Shown piece by piece: positions 31,329 to 39,905 of a stretch of 40,136 nt of DNA (the first letter of the stretch is position 1; each line of letters begins with the position of its first letter). The position numbers and the translations under genes are program-made. The stretch is from the NCBI GenBank assembly GCA_023511725.1, contig JAIMAY010000024.1, positions 1 through 40,136 on the forward strand, in the 5' to 3' direction. Origin of the DNA: Alicyclobacillus sp. (GTDB lineage Bacteria > Bacillota > Bacilli > Alicyclobacillales > Alicyclobacillaceae). Below the pieces are notes generated by a model that searched no databases, was not told the DNA's origin, and saw only the letters and a program-made list of their open reading frames with translations.

Positions 31329-32189
31329 TTACTGAGGATCCCGTGACGGCCCGGCGAACGGGATCACCGGCGCGTCCGGCAGCGGAACACCGAATGCGTG
31401 CGCCAGATCCGGGTGCAGGATGTTCAGCAACTGCTCCAGCCCGTCCACGAGTCGCGGCGAAGGACGACAGAATAGACCCTCGCTTAGCGCGTACACCCTG
31501 CCGCTCTGCACGGCAGGCAGATTCCCCCACGCTGGACGGGAGACGATCCGCTCCAGGCGCACCTTGCGTTGGGGGATCCCCGTCCACACGGCAAGGATCA
31601 CGTCTGGCGCTGCCTCCAGCACACGGGCACCGGTGGGATCGCACACCTTGGCTTCCGGAACGTCGGCGAAGATGTTTTGCCCGCCGGCAAGGGCAGTGAT
31701 TTCCGTAAGCCAGTTATCACCGCCGGGAGAGTACAGGGGGCGCGGCCACCATTCCCAATACACGCGGGGCCGGCTGGACGCCTTCGTACCGGCTTCTCGT
31801 ACCCGCGCTATACGCTCTTTCAGCTGCCATTTCACCGCCTCCGCCGGCGGATTCAAACCGTGGGGCCGTACTGCCTCCGCCAGTCGCTCAAGGTCGGTCA
31901 TCACATCGTCCAGCGATCCCGGATTCAGGACGAGCGTGGGCAGTCCCGTGCGGACCACCTGGTCCACGACACGCTCCATGCCAGGGACCGACAGCGAAGC
32001 CAGGACCAGATCAGGTTCCAACTGGCGCACTTTTTCCACGTCGATGTGCAGATCTGACCCCAACTTGGGCAGAACCGACACCACCTCCGGTGGCCAGTCT
32101 GAATAAAGGTCCACACCGACCAAATGCTTCTCCAGTCCGAGAAAGCAGACCATCTCGGTATTGCTGGGACAGAGCGATACAATGCGCAC
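31329..32189 (-). CDS. BtuF-like cobalamin-binding protein without signal peptide
   Basis: A 286-residue protein of the periplasmic-binding BtuF/FecB fold: RIVSLCPSNTEMVCFLGL, VGVDLYSDWPPEV, LPKLGSDLHIDVEKVRQLEPDLVLAS, then VYWEWWPRPLYSPGG and the C-terminal RVYALSEGLFCRPSPRLVDGLEQL. Normal transport versions are exported, but this one begins directly with the domain and has no signal or lipobox. Cytoplasmic members of this group are annotated as cobalamin-binding proteins of unclear role. GTG 32189 has AAGGAGG 11 nt upstream. No btuC/btuD is adjacent. It fits a B12-using organism (nrdJ). Confidence 0.8.
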   Translation of the reverse strand: MRIVSLCPSNTEMVCFLGLEKHLVGVDLYSDWPPEVVSVLPKLGSDLHIDVEKVRQLEPDLVLASLSVPGMERVVDQVVRTGLPTLVLNPGSLDDVMTDLERLAEAVRPHGLNPPAEAVKWQLKERIARVREAGTKASSRPRVYWEWWPRPLYSPGGDNWLTEITALAGGQNIFADVPEAKVCDPTGARVLEAAPDVILAVWTGIPQRKVRLERIVSRPAWGNLPAVQSGRVYALSEGLFCRPSPRLVDGLEQLLNILHPDLAHAFGVPLPDAPVIPFAGPSRDPQ

Positions 32190-32348
32190 AGTCTCGGTGT
32201 CCTCCTTCGAGACGCACGTGTATTCTTAGGCTTTACTTGACTTGATGAGCTTTCCCTTGTATGCCAAGCGGCGGAATGACAGTTTCCATGGTAGAATGAA
32301 CAGCAAATCCATTGAACGAACCGTGCTAGAGAGGACGGAGGGTCGCCG

Positions 32349-32615
32349 TTGTTTGCTTACTGGTTTCTGCTCTCGCTTCTTACTGCGGTCACGGTGTTTG
32401 GTGCGGCTATGCTGGTGAATATGGTTGGACGCCGTTGGTGGCTTGCGCTTCCCGTGTGGGTGGTGGTGTCCACCGCCATCCTCATCCGCGTGTGGGGCCT
32501 GATCAAGCCCGCGGAGTGGTCCTTGTACACCGCTGGATGGGTGGGGGCAGCGGCTGGGCTGGCTGCGTCCCGCTGGTTGGAGAGATCCGGCTACCCGGTT
32601 TTTCGGCGATCCTAG
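32349..32615 (+). CDS. small three-helix membrane protein
   Basis: An 88-residue protein starting at TTG 32349 after GGAGGG. Three hydrophobic segments (YWFLLSLLTAVTVFGAAML, WLALPVWVVVSTAILI, LYTAGWVGAAAGLAASRWL). It may resemble small Bacillus membrane proteins of unknown function; no confident match. Confidence 0.65.
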   Translation: MFAYWFLLSLLTAVTVFGAAMLVNMVGRRWWLALPVWVVVSTAILIRVWGLIKPAEWSLYTAGWVGAAAGLAASRWLERSGYPVFRRS

Positions 32616-32625
32616 ACACAGCAAG

Positions 32626-32664
32626 CGGGGCGCATCCATCCATGAAGGATGGACACGCCCCGCA
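32626..32664. terminator. strong bidirectional hairpin between convergent genes
   Basis: GCGGGGCG/CGCCCCGC (8 bp), a CA/CA internal loop, TCCATCC/GGATGGA (7 bp) and loop ATGAA. No T-run follows on either strand, so it may act as a weak intrinsic terminator or an RNA 3'-end stabiliser for both genes. Confidence 0.6.
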
Positions 32665-32674
32665 AATGCTTCCC

Positions 32675-33166
32675 TCAGCCCTTGTAACGGGCGATGGACT
32701 CGTTGAGAATACGCTGTGCCTCGTCCACACCCTTCCAACCATCAATGCGCGTCTCCTTGCCTTCGAGGTCCTTGTACACCTCAAAGAAGTGCGCGATTTC
32801 CTTGAGAATGTGCGGTGGCACATCTTCCAGCGATTGCACCTGGTCAAACCGCGGATCAGTTGCGGCGACACCCAACAGCTTTTCGTCCTTGCCCTTGTCG
32901 TCCGTCATATACAGCACGCCCACAATCCGAGCCTCAATCACGCAGCCCGGGAACGTGGGGAAAGACGTGAGGACCAGCGCATCCAGAGGATCTCCATCCT
33001 CAGCCAGTGTGTCCTTTATGTAACCATACTCCGCAGGATAGTGCATGGGCGAGTACAGCACCCGGTCCAGGCGGAACACGCCCGCCTCCTTGTCGAACTC
33101 GTACTTGTTTTGGCTGCCGCGTGGGATCTCGACGAAGACGTCCACCGTGAGCGTTTTCTCTGCCAT
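32675..33166 (-). CDS. ppa: family I inorganic pyrophosphatase
   Basis: A 163-residue enzyme hydrolysing pyrophosphate. VEIPRGSQNKYEFDKE, YPAEYGYIKDT and the signature EDGDPLDALV are canonical, as are DPRFDQVQSLEDV and HFFEVYKDLEGK. ATG 33166 follows AAAGGGGAACAGGG. A frame open far upstream to 34129 is antisense to caxA and ignored. Single-domain family I size. Confidence 0.95.
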   Translation of the reverse strand: MAEKTLTVDVFVEIPRGSQNKYEFDKEAGVFRLDRVLYSPMHYPAEYGYIKDTLAEDGDPLDALVLTSFPTFPGCVIEARIVGVLYMTDDKGKDEKLLGVAATDPRFDQVQSLEDVPPHILKEIAHFFEVYKDLEGKETRIDGWKGVDEAQRILNESIARYKG

Positions 33167-33223
33167 CCCTGTTCCCCTTTCTCCATCCACGGATTTCTGG
33201 CATGCGGCCGTTGCTTCCCGTCC

Positions 33224-33253
33224 ATTATAAAGCGAGCGAGATGGTGGCCGCAA
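33224..33253 (-). promoter_or_regulatory. promoter of ppa
   Basis: Minus-strand TTGCGG (33253-33248), 18-nt spacer, TATAAT (33229-33224), about 58 nt before the start. On the plus strand TGGTAAAAT (33301-33309) could be an extended -10 for the divergent caxA. Confidence 0.65.
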
Positions 33254-33361
33254 TGAACGCAACGGGAGGCTTCTTCGTGTCTCCTCGCGCACCTTCCATG
33301 TGGTAAAATCGTGCTGATATGCGCTCCGGCGGAAGGGCGTAGCAACAAGGGGGAAGTGGTT

Positions 33362-34426
33362 TTGAACCGCTGGATTTGGCCTATCACGGCCTTTCTCGTC
33401 GTGGCCAGCGCCGCTGCCGAATTCAGCCACGCGTCCGACCTCGTGGTGTTCGTCCTGTCGTGCGCCGCCATCGTACCGCTCGCAGGTTTGATGGGCCGCG
33501 CCACCGAATCCATCGCCGCACATGCCGGCCCCCGCATCGGCGGCCTCTTGTCCGCCACGTTCGGCAATGCGGTCGAGCTCATCATCGGCGTGATCGCCCT
33601 GGCACATGGCATGAGCACCCTCGTCAAAGCTTCCATCACCGGTTCCATCCTCGGCAATCTGCTGTTCGTGTTGGGGCTGAGCTTCTTTGTCGGCGGTATT
33701 CGCCACCCCATCCAGCACTTCAATATCCGTGCCGCTCGCAGCAACGCCTCGATGCTGCTCTTGGGTGTCGGCATTGCCTTCATCGTGCCCGCCATCTTCT
33801 CGATGTCCGGGCAGGGCGTGGGCATCGGTTTGTCGGGCGCCGTCGCCGGCGTTTCGCTTGTCCTGTACCTCGCGGGGCTGTATTTCGCCCTGTTCACGCA
33901 TCGCGAGGTATTCGCGTACCTGGAAGACACCGGGGAGGCGGAGGAGGAGCAGGGTGCCGCCATGCGGATGCTCCCCGCTGTGGCCGTGCTGCTTGTGGCG
34001 ACCTGCATTGTCGGGATCGAAAGCGAATGGCTCGTCGACAGCATGCGGACGCTCGGCAGTGCGTTGGGCTGGAGCGAGGTGTTCCTCGGCGTTGTGGTCG
34101 TCGCCATCATCGGCAACGCGGCAGAACACGCCTCGGCGGTGTGGATGGCCTGGAAGAATCGAATGGACCTTTCACTCGAGATTGCTGTGGGCAGCAGCCT
34201 GCAGGTGGCGATGTTTGTCGCACCCATCCTGTTCATCGCCAGCCTGCTACTTGGGCATCCGATGCCGCTGCTGTTCTCTTGGCCCGAGCTTGCCAGCATG
34301 GGTGCGGCGGTCATGCTGGTGGTGGTGCTGATGGTCGACGGAGAATCCAACTGGCTGGAAGGAGCCATGGCCGTCGGGGCGTACCTCGTCATGGCGGTGG
34401 GCTTCTATACCCTCCGCAGTTTCTAA
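33362..34426 (+). CDS. Ca2+/H+ antiporter (CaxA/CAX family)
   Basis: A 354-residue, about eleven-helix cation exchanger. Both alpha-repeat signatures are present: SATFGNAVELIIGVIAL in the first half and IIGNAAEHASAVWMAW in the second, with the conserved Glu residues, and an acidic stretch EDTGEAEEEQ between the halves. It should export calcium using the proton gradient. TTG 33362 is 8 nt after AAGGGGG; GTG 33356 is too near that site. Convergent with ilvA, 15 nt apart. Confidence 0.92.
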   Translation: MNRWIWPITAFLVVASAAAEFSHASDLVVFVLSCAAIVPLAGLMGRATESIAAHAGPRIGGLLSATFGNAVELIIGVIALAHGMSTLVKASITGSILGNLLFVLGLSFFVGGIRHPIQHFNIRAARSNASMLLLGVGIAFIVPAIFSMSGQGVGIGLSGAVAGVSLVLYLAGLYFALFTHREVFAYLEDTGEAEEEQGAAMRMLPAVAVLLVATCIVGIESEWLVDSMRTLGSALGWSEVFLGVVVVAIIGNAAEHASAVWMAWKNRMDLSLEIAVGSSLQVAMFVAPILFIASLLLGHPMPLLFSWPELASMGAAVMLVVVLMVDGESNWLEGAMAVGAYLVMAVGFYTLRSF

Positions 34427-34441
34427 ATGCATGGCGTCTTC

Positions 34442-35662
34442 TCAGGCGTCGCCCGTGACGGGATGGTATCCCGTTTCGCGAAGCGTGTCCACAATCCTGC
34501 GGATGTGGGCGGCGTCGCGGGTTTCCAGGTCCAGTTCCACCTCGGTTTCGCCGATGGCAATGCGAGCGCCGATGCGATGATGCTGGACAGTCACCACGTT
34601 GGCCCCGAGTTTGGCGATGATGTCAAGCAGATCTCGGAGCGCACCGGGCCGATCCGCAATCGTCACCTTCAGACGCAGATAACGGCCGGCCTCAACCAGG
34701 CCGTGCTCGATGGTGCGCGACAGCACCGTGACGTCCACGTTTCCACCCGACAACACCACGGCGCAGCGCCCGGGGTTGGTGATGCGCTGATACAACACAG
34801 CTGCCAACGCGGTGGCGGCAGCACCCTCCGCCACAACTTTGCTCCTTTCCATGAGTAGCACCATCGTCCGGGCAATCTCCTCATCCTCCACCGTCACGAT
34901 GTCATCCACCCACTGCCGCACGGCCGCAAACGTCAAATCACCGGGGCGCTTCACCGCAATGCCATCGGCGATGGTGGAGGCTGCACTGAGAGTGACAATC
35001 CGGCCTTGCTCCAGGCTGGCCGCGAAGCAAGCGGCCCGAGCCGCTTCCACACCAACCACCCGCACCCCAGGGCGCGCGGACTTGACAGCCACCGCAATCC
35101 CGGAAATGAGACCGCCGCCGCCCACGGGTACCACGACGGTATCGACGTCCGTCAGATCCGACAGGAGTTCCAGGCCGATGGTCCCCTGTCCCGCCATCAC
35201 GTGAGGATCATCAAAGGCGTGTACAAAGGTGTAGCCGTGCTCCTGCTGCAGCATGAGCGCGTGAGCGTAAGCATCATCGTAGGTGTCGCCGTGCAGCACG
35301 ACCCGCGCTCCGTAACCCTGCGTCGCCGCAATCTTGGCCAGACTCGCGGTCTCCGGCATGACGATGGTGCAGGGGATACCATACCGTGTCGCGGCGTAGG
35401 CGACCCCTTGGGCATGATTTCCAGCAGAAGCGGCGATCACGCCTCGCATTCGCTGCTCATCCGTCAGATTCGCAATCTTGTTGTACGCTCCCCGGAGTTT
35501 GAACGAGCCCGTCTTTTGGAACATTTCCAGCTTAAGATACACGGGGTGGCCGGCCAAGTCGGAGAAGGTCTGAGAATGTTCGAGTGGCGTATGGCGGGCG
35601 ATACCCTGCAGCTTGACCCGGGCCGCCTCGACGTCTTCAAGGGTAGGGAGGGTGGCGCTCAC
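34442..35662 (-). CDS. ilvA: threonine dehydratase with C-terminal ACT domain
   Basis: A 406-residue PLP enzyme deaminating threonine to 2-oxobutyrate. KTGSFKLRGAYNK carries the PLP lysine; ASAGNHAQGVAYAA, VVPVGGGGLISGIA and VVLSGGNVD are family motifs. The last 75 residues (LRLKVTIADRPGALRDLLDIIAKLGANV) form one ACT domain. One ACT instead of the long two-lobed regulatory domain puts it with the TdcB/short IlvA type. GTG 35662 has AAAGGATG 8 nt upstream. Divergent from hisC. Confidence 0.92.
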   Translation of the reverse strand: MSATLPTLEDVEAARVKLQGIARHTPLEHSQTFSDLAGHPVYLKLEMFQKTGSFKLRGAYNKIANLTDEQRMRGVIAASAGNHAQGVAYAATRYGIPCTIVMPETASLAKIAATQGYGARVVLHGDTYDDAYAHALMLQQEHGYTFVHAFDDPHVMAGQGTIGLELLSDLTDVDTVVVPVGGGGLISGIAVAVKSARPGVRVVGVEAARAACFAASLEQGRIVTLSAASTIADGIAVKRPGDLTFAAVRQWVDDIVTVEDEEIARTMVLLMERSKVVAEGAAATALAAVLYQRITNPGRCAVVLSGGNVDVTVLSRTIEHGLVEAGRYLRLKVTIADRPGALRDLLDIIAKLGANVVTVQHHRIGARIAIGETEVELDLETRDAAHIRRIVDTLRETGYHPVTGDA

Positions 35663-35686
35663 GACCGTCCATCCTTTCACCTGTGA

Positions 35687-35710
35687 TACAATGGACAACA
35701 CCGTATTGTA
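35687..35710. promoter_or_regulatory. overlapping divergent -10 boxes between ilvA and hisC
   Basis: TACAAT (35687-35692) is preceded by TGA, an extended -10 for hisC on the plus strand. ATTGTA (35705-35710) is TACAAT on the minus strand, for ilvA. Together they form an inverted repeat with a 12-nt centre. No good -35 boxes are seen. Confidence 0.5.
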
Positions 35711-35736
35711 CCAGAAGAGGAGAGGAGACAGGGCTA

Positions 35737-36846
35737 GTGAGTCTTGAACTTGAACGGCGGGTGCGGTCCGGGATTGAGCGGATCGAACCCTATCAGCCCG
35801 GGATCACAGATGATGAGCTCCGGCACCGTTATGGATTGACGCGGGTCATTAAGCTGAACGCGAATGAGAACGCGCTCGGACCATCACCGCTTGCGATTCG
35901 CGCGGTTCAGGAGGAGCTTCCACACCTTCATCACTACCCGGATGGCGCGAGCGAATTGCTGCGTGAGGCCATCGCGGAGTTCCATGGAGTGACGCCGGCT
36001 CATGTCCTGGTGGGCAACGGTTCGGACGATATCATCAAACTGCTGTCCGAGACATTTCTGGACGACGGCGATGAGATCATCGTTCCACATCCCAGCTTTT
36101 CGCAGTATGCGTTTGGTGCCCACGTCATGCGCGCGACCGTCAAGCATGTGCCGTTGGAGGCTCCGGACTTTGCGTACGACGTGGAGCGGCTGGCGGCCGC
36201 CGTGGGACCTCGAACCAAGCTCGTGTACGTCTGCTCCCCCAACAATCCCACCGGAGGGATCATGACAAGGGCCCAGGCGCGCTGGCTGTTGGGGCACCTG
36301 CCGAAGCATGTGTTGGTGGTGTTCGACTTTGCGTACAACGACTATTCGCAACACCCGGAGCGAGTGCGGGAGGAGGACGGGTTGCTCGATGATCCACGCG
36401 TCATCGGTCTGCACACCTTCTCCAAATTGTATGGGTTGGCCGGACTTCGCGTCGGCTACGGCTTGGCTCATCCCGCCGTGTGGTCGTACGTGCATCGCGT
36501 ACGGGAACCATTCAATGTCAACCGTGTAGCGCAGCGGGCCGCCGCCGCGGCCTTGCGCGACGAGTCGCACCGCCGCGCATCGGTGGCCCTGGCGGCGCGG
36601 GCGAGATCGCAGTACACGGAGGCATTGCGACAGATGGGGCTGCCGCACCCGATGCCGGAAGGGAACTTCATCCTGGTACAAACCGGGGATGGGCGTGCCA
36701 CCGCCCACGCGCTGATGCAGCGTGGGATCTTGGTGCGAGCGGGTTTTTCCGGGTTGGACGCGTATGTGCGCATCACGTATGGGCTTGAGGAGGAGAATGA
36801 AGCCTGTCTCGCGGCGTTGCGTGAAGTGGTTCAGCACCGGGGGTGA
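35737..36846 (+). CDS. hisC: histidinol-phosphate aminotransferase family enzyme
   Basis: A 369-residue class I/II aminotransferase: KLNANENALGPSPLAI, HYPDGASELLREAIAE, VGNGSDDIIKLLSETFL, SPNNPTGGIMT and the PLP lysine in HTFSKLYGLAGLRVGYG. The N-terminal KLNANENALGPSP pattern is the HisC hallmark, but Gram-positive HisC proteins also transaminate aromatic precursors, and no his genes are adjacent. GTG 35737 follows AGAGGAGAGGAGA. Confidence 0.88.
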   Translation: MSLELERRVRSGIERIEPYQPGITDDELRHRYGLTRVIKLNANENALGPSPLAIRAVQEELPHLHHYPDGASELLREAIAEFHGVTPAHVLVGNGSDDIIKLLSETFLDDGDEIIVPHPSFSQYAFGAHVMRATVKHVPLEAPDFAYDVERLAAAVGPRTKLVYVCSPNNPTGGIMTRAQARWLLGHLPKHVLVVFDFAYNDYSQHPERVREEDGLLDDPRVIGLHTFSKLYGLAGLRVGYGLAHPAVWSYVHRVREPFNVNRVAQRAAAAALRDESHRRASVALAARARSQYTEALRQMGLPHPMPEGNFILVQTGDGRATAHALMQRGILVRAGFSGLDAYVRITYGLEEENEACLAALREVVQHRG

Positions 36847-36912
36847 GGATGGAACGGCCTGGTCCAGACAGACATGGTCCAGCCTTCGCGCAACCCGTCT
36901 GGGCCGGCCGCT

Positions 36913-37689
36913 TCAATGGACGCGGTCGGCCCGGAACCGCCAGATGAGCAAAATCACGCCGAGCACGACGAGAGGAGCGCTTGTCCACTGCGCCGCATCC
37001 CAGTGAAACAGGAACCGCGGCGAGTCACCGCGCAGCATCTCGAGAAAGAAGCGAACGAGGTTGTAGCTCACGAGGTAGTACAGGAAAAGCGTCCCTTTCG
37101 GCCACCGGCGCTGCTTGAGGATGAGCAGCAGGGCGAACAGGATCACGTCCGCCTGGCCCTCCCAGACCTCGGCGGGCCACAGTGGCTGATCACCGAATGT
37201 CTGTCGCGCGAGTGTACCGGGAGGGTAGAGCAGGCCGAAGTCGCCGTGGGTCGGATCGCCGAACGCATCCCCGTTCATCAGGTTAGCGTCGCGTCCGATG
37301 CTCTGCCCGAGCAGAAGGGCTGGCGCCACCACATCGGCAAACGACCAGAAATCAATACGGTGTTTTCGGATGTACCAAATCGCCACCAGCGCTGCTCCCA
37401 CGACGCCGCCCTGAATCGACAGGCCACCATGCCAAATGGCCGGGATCTCTGCGGGGTTGGCACGGTAATACGCCCAGTCAAAGAAGAACACCTGCCAGAA
37501 CCTGGCACCCACCAGCCCGCCAATCAACAGGGCCGGTGCCAGATTCCACAGGTGCGGGACGAGATCCGGCTTGCCGTCCGCTTTGGCGAAATACAGAGCG
37601 GCCCCCAGACCCAGTAAGAACGCTGCCGCAAAGATGGTGCTGTACGCGCGGACAGGGAAAGAGCCAATCCAAAACCAGTATTGATGCAT
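36913..37689 (-). CDS. lgt: prolipoprotein diacylglyceryl transferase
   Basis: A 258-residue, seven-helix enzyme that attaches diacylglycerol to lipobox cysteines. Seen: FPVRAYSTIFAAAFLLG, GGLVGARFWQVFF, WHGGLSIQGGVVGA with its HGG, and the Lgt signature region GQSIGRDANLMNGDAFGDPT, which reads RDANLMN where RxGNFxN is usual. ATG 37689 has GGGAGG 6-7 nt upstream. Convergent with hisC. Confidence 0.93.
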   Translation of the reverse strand: MHQYWFWIGSFPVRAYSTIFAAAFLLGLGAALYFAKADGKPDLVPHLWNLAPALLIGGLVGARFWQVFFFDWAYYRANPAEIPAIWHGGLSIQGGVVGAALVAIWYIRKHRIDFWSFADVVAPALLLGQSIGRDANLMNGDAFGDPTHGDFGLLYPPGTLARQTFGDQPLWPAEVWEGQADVILFALLLILKQRRWPKGTLFLYYLVSYNLVRFFLEMLRGDSPRFLFHWDAAQWTSAPLVVLGVILLIWRFRADRVH

Positions 37690-37747
37690 ACTGCGCCTCC
37701 CGGGTATCACGCGCCGCCTCTCGCAGCGGTGCGGCGAATTCCGGTTC

Positions 37748-37756
37748 ATTATACCA
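37748..37756 (-). promoter_or_regulatory. extended -10 promoter of lgt
   Basis: Minus-strand TGGTATAAT (37756-37748), 59 nt before the start; no -35 needed for an extended -10. Confidence 0.55.
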
Positions 37757-37837
37757 TATCCCCGTCCATGGCTCTGGGGGCGCCTCGGAAGTGGCGGTGT
37801 TCATGATACAATGGGACGTCGGTGGATGGCCTGATGG

Positions 37838-38179
37838 TCAACTCTGGCCCTCGATGGATCCGCGCGGCGCGTGGCGCTCCGGTTCGCGTGTCGGCGTCTG
37901 CCTGTCCGACCGCATGGGATTCTGGTCGCGATGGGCCGATACGCGGCGCTGACCGTGCTCCCAAGGGGTCGACTCACCCAGGCCCTCCGTCAAGGCACTC
38001 GCACCGTAGGGGCCTTCGGGAAATTCCTCCGGGAGAATGTCCTGTCGCTGGCTCTGTACATAGGAGAGCTCGGGATTGGGCGCATCCTCGGTCGTCACGG
38101 GACCGGGATCATAGGCACCTGATGCGACGGAACGGATTGGGGGATGCGCATCGGGAACATTCGGCTTCTGCTCCGTCAT
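37838..38179 (-). CDS. small hydrophilic, probably disordered protein
   Basis: A 113-residue protein starting MTEQKPNVPDAHPPIRSVAS at ATG 38179, with GAGGTGAG 4-8 nt upstream, which is the main support. Rich in Pro, Glu, Arg and Gly; PEEFPEGPYGAS in the middle is the most distinctive stretch, and may correspond to the small DUF3905-type Firmicute proteins (not verified). The C-terminal 30 residues are very basic. No membrane segment. Confidence 0.55.
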   Translation of the reverse strand: MTEQKPNVPDAHPPIRSVASGAYDPGPVTTEDAPNPELSYVQSQRQDILPEEFPEGPYGASALTEGLGESTPWEHGQRRVSAHRDQNPMRSDRQTPTREPERHAPRGSIEGQS

Positions 38180-38311
38180 GGGTCTCACCTCACGGGGTAG
38201 GATACGACAAGCCGGCGTGGGCTATCCCAGGAGACCGAAGGCACCGCTCCGCGCGCCGGAGGTGTGCGGATCATCCTGCGAATCACAACAGTCGATAAGG
38301 AGTCGATGGGA

Positions 38312-39796
38312 ATGTCGGCAGAGACGGGACAGGTTCGGGTGCGGTTTGCACCGAGCCCCACAGGTGCTTTGCACATTGGTGGCGCCCGCACCGCCTACTT
38401 CAATTGGTTGTTCGCGCGTAAGCACGGCGGGGTGTTCGTGTTGCGGATCGACGATACGGACCGTCAGCGCTCCACGGAGGCGTCATACCGCCAAATCTTG
38501 GACAGCCTGCGTTGGCTCGGCATCACTTGGGATGAAGGCCCGGAGGTGGAGGGACCGTTCGGGCCGTATCGGCAATCGGAGCGGCTCTCTGTGTACCGTG
38601 AGCAGCTGGACAGGCTATGGGAGCAGGACAAGGTCTACGCTTGCTTCTGCTCACCTGAAAAACTGGCGGAGGAGCGGGAGCAGGCGCAGCGGGAAGGAAG
38701 GGCGCCGCGGTATGCGGGGCACTGCGCCGGCTTGTCGCTCGAGGAGCAGCGCCGGCGGATTGCGGCCGGTGAGCCGCACGCGTTCCGGTTGCGCACGGCA
38801 TCGACAGGGCAAACGGTTGTGCGCGATGTGATCCGCGGAGAGGTCACGTTCGATAACCGCGAGTTGGATGACTTCATCGTCTGGAAGACGGACGGTATGC
38901 CGACGTATCACTTTGCGAGTTGCGTGGACGATGCGCTGATGCATATCACACACGTTATCCGCGCGGAAGAACACCTCTCCAACACGCCGCGACACGTCGC
39001 GCTGTTCCAGGCACTGGGGGTCCAGCCGCCCGTCTTTGCGCACGTGCCGATGATTTTGGCACCGGATCGGAGCAAGCTGAGCAAACGGCATGGTGCCACC
39101 AGTGTGGAGGAGTATCGGGAGCAAGGGATTCTGCCTGAAGCCTTGGTGAATTACCTTCTGCTGCTCGGTTTTTCGCCCGGGGAGGATCGGGAAATTGTCA
39201 GCCGCGATGAAGCGGTGCAATTGTTCGATCTCGAGCGCGTGGCCAAACATGCGGCCGTTTACGATGTGAAGAAGCTCGAGTGGATCAACGCGCATTATGT
39301 TCATAACATGAGCCCGGATGCGTTGCTGGACCAGATCTGGCCGGAGCTCGAGGGGCGAGGTTGGACCGGGCCTGACCCGGCTCGGGAACAGCTCGCGTGG
39401 CTGCGCACCGCGGTGGAGTTCGCGCGCGAACGTACGCGTACCGTTCGCGATTTGCCGGACATGCTCCGCTACTACTTCGAGGCGCCGGAGAGCTACGACG
39501 AGAAAGGTGCGCGCAAGCATTTTCGCCCCGAGACCGCCGTACGGCTGCAGGCTGCTGCGGATCGGCTGGCCGATGTCCGGCCCTTCGGCGCGGTTGAGGT
39601 GGAAAAGGCGTTCCGTTCCTTGATTTCCGATCTCGGCATCAAGGGCGGAGATCTGATCCACCCGACACGCTTGGCGCTAACCGGTGTCACCGTGGGTCCA
39701 GGGCTGTTCGACGTGATGGTGCTCCTGGGGCGTGACGAGTGCGTGGCGCGGATGCGGCGGGCCGCTCAGTGGATTGAGTTAAACGCCCAGTCGTAA
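38312..39796 (+). CDS. gltX: glutamyl-tRNA synthetase
   Basis: A 494-residue class I synthetase charging tRNA-Glu (and, in most Firmicutes, tRNA-Gln for later amidation). The HIGH motif is in PSPTGALHIGGARTAYF and KMSKS appears as KLSKRHGA; CFC near residue 110 with a later Tyr and Cys suggests the bound zinc. ATG 38312 is 9 nt after AAGGAG; ATG 38306 is only 3 nt from it. It lies directly before tRNA-Gln and tRNA-Glu genes. Confidence 0.95.
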   Translation: MSAETGQVRVRFAPSPTGALHIGGARTAYFNWLFARKHGGVFVLRIDDTDRQRSTEASYRQILDSLRWLGITWDEGPEVEGPFGPYRQSERLSVYREQLDRLWEQDKVYACFCSPEKLAEEREQAQREGRAPRYAGHCAGLSLEEQRRRIAAGEPHAFRLRTASTGQTVVRDVIRGEVTFDNRELDDFIVWKTDGMPTYHFASCVDDALMHITHVIRAEEHLSNTPRHVALFQALGVQPPVFAHVPMILAPDRSKLSKRHGATSVEEYREQGILPEALVNYLLLLGFSPGEDREIVSRDEAVQLFDLERVAKHAAVYDVKKLEWINAHYVHNMSPDALLDQIWPELEGRGWTGPDPAREQLAWLRTAVEFARERTRTVRDLPDMLRYYFEAPESYDEKGARKHFRPETAVRLQAAADRLADVRPFGAVEVEKAFRSLISDLGIKGGDLIHPTRLALTGVTVGPGLFDVMVLLGRDECVARMRRAAQWIELNAQS

Positions 39797-39851
39797 CTGC
39801 GCACACGGGTGCGGTGCAATCTGGAAAATAAGAAATACGAGAATCAGGGTT

Positions 39852-39880
39852 GACATGCTTCGTACCCGCCGATATAATGC
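39852..39880 (+). promoter_or_regulatory. full-consensus sigma-A promoter of the tRNA operon
   Basis: TTGACA (39852-39857), 17-nt spacer, TATAAT (39875-39880), a perfect match at both boxes, starting near 39887, 19 nt before tRNA-Gln. Confidence 0.95.
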
Positions 39881-39897
39881 AAAAGTGTCGGCGGGAA
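39867..39897. repeat. 8-bp inverted repeat flanking the tRNA promoter -10
   Basis: CCCGCCGA (39867-39874) abuts the -10 on its left; TCGGCGGG (39890-39897) lies just after the start site. The 15-nt centre contains the whole -10. Possible operator; see findings. Confidence 0.6.
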
Positions 39898-39905
39898 CGA
39901 AACGG

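Noticed and set aside
32190-32348. Cobalamin riboswitch before the BtuF-like gene
   Set aside because: No B12-box-like sequence or room for the aptamer in the 159-nt divergent region.
32675-34392. Very long minus-strand open frames (458 and 484 codons) covering caxA
   Set aside because: They are antisense to a clear CAX antiporter, have His/Arg/Gly/Ala-rich composition and no family motifs outside the true ppa segment at 32675-33166.
33376-34458. A 360-codon plus-strand frame overlapping caxA
   Set aside because: Extremely Arg/Gly/His-rich, no motif; a frame shadow of caxA.
37800-38311. Possible T-box or long leader before gltX
   Set aside because: A TGATACAAT box is at about 37804-37812, but no T-box sequence (GGTACCGCG-like with terminator) is present and a probable minus-strand gene occupies most of the stretch.
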